From the NCBI RefSeq assembly GCF_001183545.1, contig NZ_KQ236688.1, positions 3,484,395-3,548,394 of the forward strand: a DNA stretch of 64,000 nucleotides. Direction: 5' to 3'. Source of the DNA: Cellvibrio sp. pealriver (lineage in GTDB: Bacteria; Pseudomonadota; Gammaproteobacteria; Pseudomonadales; Cellvibrionaceae). The notes under the pieces are model-generated. The model had not been told where the DNA came from. It made no database searches and worked only from the letters and a program-made list of their open reading frames with translations. Made by a program: the position numbers and the translations under genes. Numbering within the stretch: position 1 is the stretch's first letter; each line of letters starts with the position of its first letter. This document shows positions 9,130 through 18,290 of the stretch, in pieces.

Positions 9130-11205
9130 TTAATTTTTCGCCGGAACCAAATAGGAAATATCCGCGACCTCCAAAAACAAACCGCGCAGTTTGGATAACA
9201 AGGCCAAACGGTTTTGTTGCAGCGCGGCGTCATCACACATCACCATCACGCTATCAAAAAACGCATCCACAGTCGGTTGCAAATCGGCGAGTGCAGCGAG
9301 GGCTTTGGTGTATTCACGCGCGGCAAACAAAGGTGCAACTACCGCTTCTTTGGCGGTGACCGCAGCAGCGAGATTTTTCTCGGCATCTTCTTGCAACAAT
9401 GCTGAATTCACTTCGGTGTTCACCGCTGCATTTTGTTTGGCAAGAATATTGGATACACGTTTATTCGCCGCAGCGAGTGCCTGTGCTTGTGGTAATTTGC
9501 TGAACTCGTTTACAGCGAGTACACGCTGGTTGATATCCAGCGGTTGCGACAATTGTTTTGCCGTCACTGATTGGAATACTTCCGCTGGAATTTGCGCATC
9601 TTCAAACATAGCGCGGAAACGGTCGAGCATATAGCCGAGTACTTGCTCTACCAGTTCATCGCCTACGGTTAAATTTTTATGCTGCGCTTTGGCGAAGGTT
9701 AATAATTCGCGCAAATCGAGACTGAGGTTTTTTTCCACCAGTAAACGCAATACGGCGATGCTTGCACGGCGCAAAGCGAATGGATCTTTGGAGCCGGATG
9801 GTTGTTGGCCAATACCAAAAATACCGCTGATGGTATCCAAGCGATCTGCCAGTGCGATAATGGTGCCGGTGATCGTTTGCGGCAACTGGTCGCCCGCAAA
9901 ACGCGGCATATATTGCTCGTTCATCGCGGCGGCGACTTCGGCATTTTCGCCGTCGTTTACGGCGTAGTAATAACCGGCGATGCCTTGCATATCGTCAAAC
10001 TCACCGACCATATTGGTGACCAAGTCCGACTTACACAATTGCGCCGCGCGCTCGGCGGATGCAGCATCGGCATTTAATTTGCCAGCGATTAGTTTTGCTA
10101 AACCAGCAACGCGTTCGGTTTTATCAAAGATGGTTCCCAACTGCGCCTGGAATACGATGGTTTTTAACCGCTCGCGCAGTGAAGCCAAAGTAGTTTTTTT
10201 ATCGGTTTCAAAAAAGAAGGCCGCATCAGACAAACGCGGGCGAATCACGCGCTCATTGCCGTTAATAATTTGCGCAGCATCTTTACTTTCGATATTCGCT
10301 ACTGTGATGAAGTTGTTTTTCAACTTGCCGTTGGCATCCACCACGTGGAAATATTTTTGATGCTCTTTCATGGAGGCAATCAACGCTTCCGCAGGCACGG
10401 CGAGGAAACGCTCTTCAAATTTGCCGGTGAGGGCGACAGGCCACTCCACCAAGGCGGTGACTTCGTCCAGCAGGTCGGCATCAATTACGGCAACACCGCC
10501 GACTTTTTTCGCTTCGGCTTCGACTTGTTGTTTGATAGTCGCGCTGCGTTCGGCAAAATCAGCCACTACATAACCGGTGTTTTTTAACACGCTGGCGTAA
10601 TCGCTGGCTTTCGCCAATTCGATGCTGTTGTTGTAGTGGAAGCGATGGCCGCGTGTGGTGCGACCAGCGGTTAAACCGAGTACAGATGCGTTAATAACAT
10701 CGCTGCCAAACAGCATCACTAACCAGTGTACCGGGCGCACAAATTCTTCACGTGTTGAACCCCACTTCATGCGCTTGGCGATAGGTAATTTTGCCAGCGC
10801 ATCGCTTACGATTTTTTCCAGCAGCGCGGTAGTTTTTTGGCCTTGCTGCGAAATACGTGCAACCAGTTTTTCCGCTTTGCCATCGCTCTCGGCTTTTAAT
10901 TCGCTCGGTGCAATGCCATTTTTTTCGGCAAAGGCGAGTGCCGCTTTGGTCGGTTCGCCATCTTTAAAGGCAATCGCCGCTGGTGGGCCCCAGACAACCA
11001 ATTCTTTGGACGGCGTTTCGCTCGCCAGATTTTCCACCAGCACGGCCAAGCGGCGCGGTGCGGCATAAGCTTTTACAGAATCAAAAGATAATTCCAGCGC
11101 GGTTAAATCCGCTTGAATACTTTCTACAAATGCATTCATTAAATTCTTTAAATTTTTGGGTGGTAATTCTTCCGTTCCCAACTCAACCAGAAAATCAGCA
11201 GACAT
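9130..11205 (-). CDS. glyS: Glycine--tRNA ligase beta subunit
   Basis: 691 residues, the usual length for the bacterial alpha2beta2 enzyme. The N-terminus DFLVELGTEELPPKNLKNL is diagnostic. The middle contains the HD-like region (DKTERVAGLAKLIAG through KSDLVTNMVGEFDDMQGIAG) and GIGQQPSGSKDPFALRRASI. The C-terminus is a DALR-type anticodon-binding domain (DAFFDSVMVMCDD). It charges tRNA-Gly together with GlyQ. Its ATG overlaps the glyQ stop by one base, so translation is probably coupled. Confidence 0.98.
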   Translation of the reverse strand: MSADFLVELGTEELPPKNLKNLMNAFVESIQADLTALELSFDSVKAYAAPRRLAVLVENLASETPSKELVVWGPPAAIAFKDGEPTKAALAFAEKNGIAPSELKAESDGKAEKLVARISQQGQKTTALLEKIVSDALAKLPIAKRMKWGSTREEFVRPVHWLVMLFGSDVINASVLGLTAGRTTRGHRFHYNNSIELAKASDYASVLKNTGYVVADFAERSATIKQQVEAEAKKVGGVAVIDADLLDEVTALVEWPVALTGKFEERFLAVPAEALIASMKEHQKYFHVVDANGKLKNNFITVANIESKDAAQIINGNERVIRPRLSDAAFFFETDKKTTLASLRERLKTIVFQAQLGTIFDKTERVAGLAKLIAGKLNADAASAERAAQLCKSDLVTNMVGEFDDMQGIAGYYYAVNDGENAEVAAAMNEQYMPRFAGDQLPQTITGTIIALADRLDTISGIFGIGQQPSGSKDPFALRRASIAVLRLLVEKNLSLDLRELLTFAKAQHKNLTVGDELVEQVLGYMLDRFRAMFEDAQIPAEVFQSVTAKQLSQPLDINQRVLAVNEFSKLPQAQALAAANKRVSNILAKQNAAVNTEVNSALLQEDAEKNLAAAVTAKEAVVAPLFAAREYTKALAALADLQPTVDAFFDSVMVMCDDAALQQNRLALLSKLRGLFLEVADISYLVPAKN

Positions 11206-12170
11206 TATTTATTCTCCTCAGCAGAGCTAGCGGCAATCGCTGCAAGCATCTCTGCTCTTAAGGCTTCAGGTGCAAGTGGGAAGCCGAGGGCTTTGCGGCT
11301 ATCGTAGTAGGCTTGGGCAACGGCGCGCGACAGTGTGCGCACACGCAAAATAAAACGCTGGCGCTCGGTCACGGAAATCGCGTGGCGCGCATCCAGCAAG
11401 TTAAAGGCGTGGGAGGCTTTCATCACCATTTCATAGGCGGGCAGCGGCAGGTTTTTTTCCATCAAACGCTGGCTTTCTTTTTCGTAGAAATCGAAATTGC
11501 TGAATAAAAATGCAGTGTCGGCTTCTTCAAAGTTGTAAGTGGATTGCTCCACTTCGTTTTGATGGAACACATCGCCGTAGGTGACCTTGTCGCCGTTGGG
11601 GTTAATCGTCCACACCAAATCAAAAATCGAATCCACACCTTGCAGGTACATGGCGATACGCTCAATACCGTAGGTGATTTCGCCGGTGACCGGGAAACAC
11701 TCCAAACCGCCCACTTGTTGGAAGTAGGTGAACTGGGTGACTTCCATGCCGTTTAACCAGACTTCCCAACCCAAGCCCCAGGCACCCAGTGTGGGCGATT
11801 CCCAGTTGTCTTCCACAAAACGTATGTCATGCACGTTGGTGTCGATACCCATTTCGCGCAGCGAGCCTAAATACAAATCCTGAATATTGGCGGGCGAGGG
11901 TTTCATCGCCACCTGGAATTGGTAGTAGTGCTGCAGGCGGTTGGGGTTTTCGCCGTAGCGGCCGTCTTTCGGGCGGCGACAGGGCTGCACGTAAGCAGTG
12001 TTCCAGGTCTCCGGGCCGATGGCGCGCAGGAAAGTCGCAGGGTGGAAAGTACCGGCACCGACTTCAAGGTCGAGCGGTTGCAGAATTACGCAGCCTTGGC
12101 GCGCCCAATAATCTTGCAGGGCGAGGATCAGCCCTTGGAAAGTGCTTACGTCATAGCGTTTGTCAGACAT
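11205..12170 (-). CDS. glyQ: Glycine--tRNA ligase alpha subunit
   Basis: 321 residues from the ATG at 12170. The family starts with a segment like [20 protein letters not shown], so the in-frame extension to 12365 is not coding. Class II aminoacyl-tRNA synthetase core motifs are present: [44 protein letters not shown], and [21 protein letters not shown]. This subunit carries the catalytic site. It is the first gene of glyQ-glyS, with gmhB and plsC downstream. Confidence 0.98.
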   Translation of the reverse strand: MSDKRYDVSTFQGLILALQDYWARQGCVILQPLDLEVGAGTFHPATFLRAIGPETWNTAYVQPCRRPKDGRYGENPNRLQHYYQFQVAMKPSPANIQDLYLGSLREMGIDTNVHDIRFVEDNWESPTLGAWGLGWEVWLNGMEVTQFTYFQQVGGLECFPVTGEITYGIERIAMYLQGVDSIFDLVWTINPNGDKVTYGDVFHQNEVEQSTYNFEEADTAFLFSNFDFYEKESQRLMEKNLPLPAYEMVMKASHAFNLLDARHAISVTERQRFILRVRTLSRAVAQAYYDSRKALGFPLAPEALRAEMLAAIAASSAEENK

Positions 12171-12219
12171 GGCAGACTCAGTTAAGAAAAGTGATCGAAG
12201 GAGTAACAAAATGGCGGCG

Positions 12220-12225
12220 ATTATA
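12220..12225 (-). promoter_or_regulatory. Candidate -10 element for glyQS
   Basis: ATTATA on the plus strand reads TATAAT on the minus strand, 45-50 bases before the glyQ start. A -35 element at standard distance is weak (CTGCCA with an 18-base spacer). Confidence 0.4.
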
Positions 12226-12324
12226 GCCGTCAACGCTGCGCAATGGCAGGGCTCGGGCAAGATTGCCTCCAACCCAGCGAAGGTAAGGTGATTAAACGAA
12301 AAATTTACGTGTTTGAGGTTGCGC

Positions 12325-12390
12325 GTAAACCAGCCGTAAACCGCGAGTAAACCGGCCGTAAACAAGCAGTAAATCAGGCGTAAAAGCCGG
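12325..12390. repeat. Six tandem 11-bp repeats (GTAAACCNGCC-like)
   Basis: GTAAA begins at 12325, 12336, 12347, 12358, 12369 and 12380, exactly every 11 bases. The first three units are closest to GTAAACCNGCC, and later ones diverge (GTAAACAAGCA, GTAAATCAGGC, GTAAAAGCCGG). The period is close to one helical turn, so the sites lie on nearly the same DNA face. The array sits about 155-220 bp upstream of glyQ and about 135-200 bp upstream of the CBS-domain gene. Confidence 0.85.
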
Positions 12391-12524
12391 TTTTGGTGGG
12401 TTTTAATCCGCCCGTGTCGAGCCTATGTTGATCTTACAGAGTGAGCGAAGAGATCGCGTTAGGTTTTCCGATGGTGCACGCAGTCTCTTCTCCCTGGATC
12501 ACAATCATTGTCATGGGGTTTGTT

Positions 12525-13091
12525 ATGAAGAATTTGAGTGTATTTTCGCTGGCCGCTAACGATCATCTGGTGCAACCAGAAGAATTTACCGATGTGAATG
12601 CGCATACATCGGCATTAGCTATTTTTACCGATTTCCGCAGCCATAAACCCCACATGTTGGACAGCCGTCTGGAAGCCTCTGAAGCCATGGAGGTGATGTT
12701 GGCAGAAGATGTAAAAACCAAGCTGGTGGTCGATGACAACAAAGAGTTTATCGGGGTGATCAGCCAGGATGATCTGGCAGACCACAACCTCCTGCTCAGA
12801 CAAATGGCGCTGCATGTCAAACGCGATGAGTTGCTGGTACGCGATTTGATGCATGCGCGCGCCAACATCCGCGCCATTGACTATAGCCAGTTGCAGCAGG
12901 CGACGGTTGCCGATGTGGTCTCCACTATGAAGAAGAGCCACCAGGAATATCTGTTGGTGGTAGATAAAGATGCACATCATATTCGCGGGATAGTGTCATC
13001 ACGCGAGATTGCACGCCGTTTGCACACACCGGTGGAGATCGAAAAGGAGCTTACCTTTGTCGATATTTTCACCGCTGTAAAAGTTCATTAA
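12525..13091 (+). CDS. Tandem CBS-domain protein
   Basis: 188 residues from the ATG at 12525, chosen because a GGGG lies seven bases upstream and the extra in-frame residues back to 12441 look non-coding. Two CBS modules are visible. The first is about residues 30-85 (LDSRLEASEAMEVMLAEDVKTKLVVDDNKEFIGVISQDDL). The second is about 105-165 (VRDLMHARANIRAIDY through EYLLVVDKDAHHIRGIVSSREI). CBS pairs bind adenine nucleotides and usually regulate a partner. No catalytic domain is attached, so this is a stand-alone sensor of unknown target. Confidence 0.85.
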   Translation: MKNLSVFSLAANDHLVQPEEFTDVNAHTSALAIFTDFRSHKPHMLDSRLEASEAMEVMLAEDVKTKLVVDDNKEFIGVISQDDLADHNLLLRQMALHVKRDELLVRDLMHARANIRAIDYSQLQQATVADVVSTMKKSHQEYLLVVDKDAHHIRGIVSSREIARRLHTPVEIEKELTFVDIFTAVKVH

Positions 13092-13139
13092 GTTGAAAGC
13101 CCATCAACTTGAAAGCCCATCAACTTGAAAGCACATTGA
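13092..13139. repeat. Three tandem 16-bp repeats after the CBS gene
   Basis: TTGAAAGC recurs at 13093, 13109 and 13125, in 16-base units of the type CTTGAAAGCCCATCAA. It starts immediately after the stop codon. No hairpin-forming potential is obvious. Confidence 0.8.
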
Positions 13140-13252
13140 ATTACCTGTTGTTCTGTTCCACCGGGCTGCTCCCTTTGTTGTCTCTGTTAGTTTGTAGTTT
13201 TAGTGTGTTCCGTTCCAACCCTTGTTGATCTGTTTTACTTTCACACTCCTTC

Positions 13253-13276
13253 GGCACCTCAGGGTGCCTTTTTTTT
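13253..13276 (+). terminator. Intrinsic terminator of the CBS-domain gene
   Basis: GGCACC, loop TCAG, GGTGCC, then eight T residues. It lies about 160 bases downstream of the CBS gene. Confidence 0.85.
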
Positions 13277-13653
13277 GGCTCCTGCACGTCAACCCTGTCC
13301 CAGCGAATATCCCAACAAAAAACAGCAGTCCCAACGCCTGCAAAGGCGTAAGTGTGCGTTGGGATTGGGCAAATTTGAGGTGTGGATGTTACCGGGAGTA
13401 ACTTTTATATCTATTTGATTTTATTGAATTATTTTTAAATTTGATGATAAAAATGAAGATTCTGATGCCACCTTGCAAAGCGTTTTAAACTGGGACGACA
13501 CTGCCCCGAAAGAAGGAGGATTCTGTTGGCTCGGGTCATCATAAGTGAGCTGTTTTTTGATAACAGTGAATAACAATAAGCCGTGCAGTGTATCGGCAAG
13601 CTCACAGGGCGGATGTCTCCTCAAACAATAATGACTTAGCCCCAGAGGTGCAT
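13277..13653. other. Upstream region of the GH81 gene
   Basis: 377 bases with no supported gene. The stretch around 13400-13460 is very AT-rich and is the likely promoter area of the GH81 gene. An in-frame extension back to 13588 is rejected because a signal peptide begins at 13654. A GAGG lies 6-9 bases before that ATG. Confidence 0.5.
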
Positions 13654-16600
13654 ATGAAATCCATTGTATCGGCCGCTGCATTGGTGTTGTTGGCAACACA
13701 GGTATCGGCGCAAACCAATCCACCACCCAGTACTACACCTACTATCAGCCCGGTCGCTGTCGGCAGCGGTAGCTACCTGACCGGATGGGATAGCCGTATT
13801 GATGCCGCTATCCCGGACAACCGTGATGTGCAGACTACCAAGCACATTACCTCCAACCTCGCCAACCAACCCATGCCGACCAACTCCTGGTGGAGTTCGA
13901 TCCTGTGGGCGGGTGTAAACGACCCATGGCAGGATTGGGGCACACGCGGCAGCCATAACGTTAGCTATGCGCATCCGTTTGCCATCAAACCCGAAATTAA
14001 CGGTGTGCGCCTTTACGCGCCGCGCTTCGAAGATTTCTGGGCGATCGATTACGCCTTTGTCGGCACCATGCCTGCACCGGCGACCCAATGGGTAAATGGT
14101 GTTGAGCAGCCCATGCACGATACTGTGTACTTCAAAGAGCTGGATTTTGTGCTGGGCAACACCGCCGCGAGCGGCAACTTCACTGCCAAAGTGCATGACT
14201 ACAGCGACTGGTTTGTCACCACCCGTATGGAAGCTGGCGCAGGCGCTATGGATGTAACCTTCGGTCACGGCTCGCCTTATGTATTCGCCAACTACACCAA
14301 CGGTAATCCAACCATCCGCTTTGCGACCCATGCAACCGCGCCTGTCGCCGCCAAAACCCCTGAAGTTTGGTCAGGCAACAGCAGTTCGGCAGTGATCGGT
14401 TTCTCGGTACAAGGCCGCGACTATGCCGCGTTTGCACCGGCGGGCACTACCTGGACTGGCTTGGGCACATCGGCCTTTACCGCCAACTTACCCAGTGGCA
14501 AAAAGTACTTCTCGGTCGCAGCACTGCCTAATCGCGCTGCCTTGCCGCTGATGAGCAAATACGCCTACAACCATGTGACTGGCTCACAAGTGAGCTGGAA
14601 CTATCGCGCCAGCGACAGCACCCTGCTGAGCACTTACGCTGTGACCACCAACAATTACAGCGAAAGTACCGGCACCGGTACGCTGATGGGCTTGTATCCA
14701 CACCAATGGCGTCAGCTGTCATCGGGTGCCAGCCTGACCGGCGATAGCTACTTCACTCCACGCGGTTCGATGAAACTGGCCGAGGGCAGTGGTTTTACCA
14801 CTGCGACCAAGTTCAAGGGCGTGATTCCCGCGATGCCAGCGCTGACCGATACCGCCGACAAAACCCGCCTGTCCGGTTTGATCGACAATGTGCGCAGCGA
14901 AACCTTTACCCATCGCGATACTTACTACACCGGTAAACGCCTGGGCAAAGTGGCCACACTGATTCCGTTGGCACAGCAAGTAGGCAATACCGCCGCTGAA
15001 ACCCAATTCAGAAACGAATTGAAATGGCGCTTGGAAGGCTGGTTGAAGGCCGATGTGATTGATGATCTGGAGCCATCGCCTTTCGCCAAAAACCTGTTCT
15101 ACTACAACAGCAACTGGGGCACCATGCTGGGTATTGATGGCAGCTTCGGCAGCCTGAAAGAACTGAACGATCACCACTTCCACTACGGTTATTTCGTCCG
15201 CGCGGCGGCTGAGGTTGCCCGCACTGACAAAAACTGGGCACAACCGCAGCAATTTGGCGGCATGATCGAGTTGTTGATGCGCGACTATGGCAACTGGGAG
15301 CGCCCACGCAACGCTGCCACCAGCACCACGGGCAAAATGTTCCCGTTCCTGCGCAACTTCGATATTTACGCCGGTCACTCCTGGGCATCAGGCCATGCGC
15401 GCTTTGGTGCAGGTAATAACAACGAATCTTCATCCGAGGCGATGAACGCCTGGACGGCGATGATTCTTTGGGGTGAAGAGACAGGCAACACCGCCGTACG
15501 CGATGCAGGTATCTTCCTCTACACCACCGAAATGACCGCCATCCAGGAATACTGGAACAACGTGCACGGCACTAACTACCACCCCACCTACACCAAGCCA
15601 ATGGCTTCACTGGTCTGGGGCGGCAAGACCGACTATGCCACCTGGTTTAGCGGTTTGCCGGAAGCCATGCACGGCATCATCCTGTTGCCGATCCAATCCG
15701 GTTCGCTCTACCTCGGCCAATACCCTGAGTATGCGAAAACCAACTTCGACTTTATGGCCAACGGCCGCACCATGTTCTCCATGTGGGATGCGATCTTCTA
15801 TGCCTATCAAGCGGTCTATGATCCGGTAGCAGCGTTGACTAACTTCAATGCCAACGAAGGCCGTATGCGCGGTTCGGTGTCTGGCCCTGCATCGTTCACC
15901 GAAGAAGGTAACTCGCTCGCGAACACCTTTGCCTGGATCAAAACCTTCCATCGTTTTGGCCGTATCGACAATGATGTTGTCGCCACCAACCACGCTACCT
16001 TTGCCGTCTTCCGCAAAGGCACTGACCGCACCTATGTGGTGTATAACCCCAGTGCGATCAATGCCAAAAACGTGACCTTTAACGATGGCACCAGCGTGAT
16101 GGTCAGCCCCGGTGAGCTCAAGGTGTACACCAATGTGGCTACGCCTGTGTCTTCTAGCAGCGTGCCCAGTAGTGTGAGCAGTGTCGTGTCCAGCAGCCGC
16201 TCATCGGTATCCAGCTCGGTCACTACGTCTGTTAGCAGCTCAGCGCCAAGCAGTGTGTCATCGAGCCGCTCGTCTTCATCTGTATCCAGCGTGTCATCGT
16301 CTGCGGCGGTAATTACTGGTGTAGTGAAAATGACCGCATTGGCCAATGGCGGCATGCAGTTCAGCATCCGTTTGCCCGAGCGCAAGCAACAAGTACATTT
16401 GTTTGCCCGTCGCAACGGTGGTCAGGACTTTGTGGTGATTGACCTGCAAGCACAAGCCGGCGGCGAAGTGAATAATGGCGATGGTACCTACACCTATCAG
16501 GCTACCCGCAGCGGTGTGTATGCCGGTGGCGATCTGGTTGAGGCTCGCTTCTACACCTTTACTCCGGCCAGCGGCCAAGTGTTTTATCCCGGTCCTATCG

Positions 16601-17085
16601 AAAACAGCTGGACTTCTGTGACCTATGGCGTGGCTTCATCGTCTTCTGTGCCATCCAGCGTCTCCAGCTCTTCGGTACCATCGAGCGTATCAAGCTCGTC
16701 AGTACCTTCGAGTGTGTCCAGTTCGTCAGTGCCATCCAGTGTGTCCAGCTCATCGGTATCGTCCAGCAGCTCGTCAGCAGCCAATAATGGTTACAGCGCG
16801 ACTGCCGTTATGCCGAACGGTGCGCCAGTGGCTTACACCACCACCGCGACTTACAGCAACGGTGGGGTGAAAATCACGTTCACCACCAGCGAAAGCTTGA
16901 ACTGGGCATGGGTATTTACTCCCGGTTGGAACAACATGACGCGCGTACAAGGCAACAGCTTTGAAGTCACGATTCCAAATGTGACTCCCGGTACCGCGAT
17001 CAGTTATTACTTCACTGTCAGTACCGCAACACGTGGTGAGGCCAATAACAACAATCAACAGCACCAGTGGACAGTGACACCCTGA
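13654..17085 (+). CDS. Secreted GH81 endo-1,3-beta-glucanase with C-terminal binding modules
   Basis: 1143 residues. A signal peptide (about 1-20, ending QVSAQ) precedes a GH81 catalytic domain (about 30-830) with PMPTNSWWSSILW and FYYNSNWGTMLGIDGSFGS. Two likely catalytic segments are visible: LNDHHFHYGYF (Asp about 506) and NNNESSSEAMNAW (Glu about 591 and 595). GH81 enzymes hydrolyse beta-1,3-glucans such as laminarin, curdlan or fungal wall glucan by inversion. A serine linker, a beta-sandwich module (about 892-990), a second serine linker of 9-residue repeats and a final module (about 1047-1143, WAWVFTPGWNNMTRV) follow. The two modules are probably carbohydrate-binding, but I cannot assign their families. 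It is a stand-alone unit with its own terminator. Confidence 0.94.
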   Translation: MKSIVSAAALVLLATQVSAQTNPPPSTTPTISPVAVGSGSYLTGWDSRIDAAIPDNRDVQTTKHITSNLANQPMPTNSWWSSILWAGVNDPWQDWGTRGSHNVSYAHPFAIKPEINGVRLYAPRFEDFWAIDYAFVGTMPAPATQWVNGVEQPMHDTVYFKELDFVLGNTAASGNFTAKVHDYSDWFVTTRMEAGAGAMDVTFGHGSPYVFANYTNGNPTIRFATHATAPVAAKTPEVWSGNSSSAVIGFSVQGRDYAAFAPAGTTWTGLGTSAFTANLPSGKKYFSVAALPNRAALPLMSKYAYNHVTGSQVSWNYRASDSTLLSTYAVTTNNYSESTGTGTLMGLYPHQWRQLSSGASLTGDSYFTPRGSMKLAEGSGFTTATKFKGVIPAMPALTDTADKTRLSGLIDNVRSETFTHRDTYYTGKRLGKVATLIPLAQQVGNTAAETQFRNELKWRLEGWLKADVIDDLEPSPFAKNLFYYNSNWGTMLGIDGSFGSLKELNDHHFHYGYFVRAAAEVARTDKNWAQPQQFGGMIELLMRDYGNWERPRNAATSTTGKMFPFLRNFDIYAGHSWASGHARFGAGNNNESSSEAMNAWTAMILWGEETGNTAVRDAGIFLYTTEMTAIQEYWNNVHGTNYHPTYTKPMASLVWGGKTDYATWFSGLPEAMHGIILLPIQSGSLYLGQYPEYAKTNFDFMANGRTMFSMWDAIFYAYQAVYDPVAALTNFNANEGRMRGSVSGPASFTEEGNSLANTFAWIKTFHRFGRIDNDVVATNHATFAVFRKGTDRTYVVYNPSAINAKNVTFNDGTSVMVSPGELKVYTNVATPVSSSSVPSSVSSVVSSSRSSVSSSVTTSVSSSAPSSVSSSRSSSSVSSVSSSAAVITGVVKMTALANGGMQFSIRLPERKQQVHLFARRNGGQDFVVIDLQAQAGGEVNNGDGTYTYQATRSGVYAGGDLVEARFYTFTPASGQVFYPGPIENSWTSVTYGVASSSSVPSSVSSSSVPSSVSSSSVPSSVSSSSVPSSVSSSSVSSSSSSAANNGYSATAVMPNGAPVAYTTTATYSNGGVKITFTTSESLNWAWVFTPGWNNMTRVQGNSFEVTIPNVTPGTAISYYFTVSTATRGEANNNNQQHQWTVTP
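16642..16776 (+). repeat. 27-bp tandem repeats encoding a serine linker
   Basis: Four in-frame 27-base units (16642, 16669, 16696, 16723) encode SSVPSSVSS, with a diverged fifth unit. Synonymous codons vary between units, so the protein pattern is better kept than the DNA. The region is a likely hot spot for length change by slippage. Confidence 0.88.
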
Positions 17086-17162
17086 TAAACCCCATAAACA
17101 ACGTGATGAGTGACCCCTTGAAATAGGGACTGTGCGCTGGCTGGAGGGGCAGCGCCATTGCA

Positions 17163-17192
17163 ACCGGCACCTGCAAAGGTGCCGGTTTTTTT
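17163..17192 (+). terminator. Intrinsic terminator of the GH81 gene
   Basis: ACCGGCACCT, loop GCAA, AGGTGCCGGT, followed by a T-run. It lies about 80 bases after the GH81 stop. Confidence 0.92.
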
Positions 17193-17279
17193 CGTTTACA
17201 CACCCACCGCGCGATACTGCGCCCCATCATTTTCCGGTAAGCTGCGCGCCACTGAGAACAAGGTACGGGTATCCGCTCC

Positions 17280-18164
17280 ATGAAAGACCATCTTGCTCCC
17301 CTGATCTTCAAATTGCTCGCGCTCTTGCCGCTGGGATTGTTGCGCGCACTGGGTAGCCTTATAGGCAGAGCGATGTGGTGGAGCAATAGCCGTGCAGCTA
17401 AGGTGACGCGCGAAAATATCGAATTGTGTTTTCCCGATCTATCGCCCGCAGCGCAAACAGCACTCGCGCGCCAAAGCCTGCAAGAAACTGCCAAAACGGC
17501 GATGGAAGCGGCTGCTATCTGGCGTCAGCCCTGGTCGTGGCTGCAAAGCAAAATTGTCACGATGGAAGGCGATGAGATCCTGCGCGCCAAGCTTGCCGAG
17601 GGGAAGGGCGTACTGGTGCTTGCGCCGCATCACGGTAATTGGGAAGTGGTTGCGCCTTATCTGGCGAGTGTGGCCAATCTCACGGCGATGTACCAACCGC
17701 TCGACAACCCGAAAATGGATGAGTTGGTATTGGCCGGGCGCAGCAAGCTCAACATCACCATGGCGCCGACCAATCGCAAGGGTGTGATGATGTTGTTCAA
17801 GGCATTACAGGGCGGGACTATCGTAGGTATCTTGCCCGATCAGGTGCCCGCGCGCGATGCAGGTATTGAAATCGCCCCGTTTATGGGGCAGCCCGCCTTG
17901 ACCATGACATTGGTGCAAGGTTTGGTGCAGCGCACCGGTTGTGCGGTGTGCTCATGCTACGCCGAGCGCGTGGCGGGGGGATTTAAAATCGTGGTGATGG
18001 AAGCGGACGCGGCTATTTACAGCGAGGATTTGCACACCTCGGTGGCCGGATTGAACGAGAGCGTCGCGGCTTGTGTGCGCCGCGCACCTGCGCAATACCA
18101 ATGGGAATACAAACGCTTCCGCCGTTTGCCGCCGGAATATCCCAAGCGTTATCAATTTAAATGA
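17280..18164 (+). CDS. LpxL/HtrB-family lipid A acyltransferase
   Basis: 294 residues. An N-terminal hydrophobic anchor (about 8-30) is followed by the LpxL/LpxM family core. LVLAPHHGNWEVVAPYL carries the catalytic H-x4-E (His about 116, Glu about 121). NRKGVMMLFKALQGGTIVGILPDQVP and APFMGQPALTMTLVQGLVQRTGC are typical downstream motifs. The enzyme adds a secondary acyl chain to lipid A at the inner membrane. Which chain (LpxL, LpxM or LpxP type) cannot be told from sequence. The gene stands between a strong terminator and the next operon. Confidence 0.9.
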   Translation: MKDHLAPLIFKLLALLPLGLLRALGSLIGRAMWWSNSRAAKVTRENIELCFPDLSPAAQTALARQSLQETAKTAMEAAAIWRQPWSWLQSKIVTMEGDEILRAKLAEGKGVLVLAPHHGNWEVVAPYLASVANLTAMYQPLDNPKMDELVLAGRSKLNITMAPTNRKGVMMLFKALQGGTIVGILPDQVPARDAGIEIAPFMGQPALTMTLVQGLVQRTGCAVCSCYAERVAGGFKIVVMEADAAIYSEDLHTSVAGLNESVAACVRRAPAQYQWEYKRFRRLPPEYPKRYQFK

Positions 18165-18290
18165 GGCATTAAACGGATCGAATTTATTCGTCACATGGAT
18201 GTGTTAGTAAATATCAGCGGCTACAATTAACGCACTGTTTTTTTATAACTATTTTCCTGAACTTTTTTCTTGAAACGTCCGGTTGTTGTG

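Larger units (their letters stand above)
12171..12524. other. Divergent promoter region between glyQ and the CBS-domain gene
   Basis: 354 bases without a gene. They hold a candidate glyQ -10 box, a phased 11-bp repeat array (listed separately) and the leader of the CBS-domain gene. No tRNA-Gly-like or riboswitch structure was recognised by eye. Confidence 0.55.

Noticed and set aside
8442..9236. Longer start for gmhB
   Set aside because: The extension runs through an inverted repeat and lacks family similarity; the HAD motif starts at the ATG at 9023.
12325..12390. Plasmid-type origin iterons
   Set aside because: No replication-initiator gene nearby and the flanking genes are core chromosomal ones.
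13636..14331. A 231-codon frame opposite the GH81 gene
   Set aside because: Lies wholly within the signal peptide and catalytic domain on the opposite strand, with low-complexity content.
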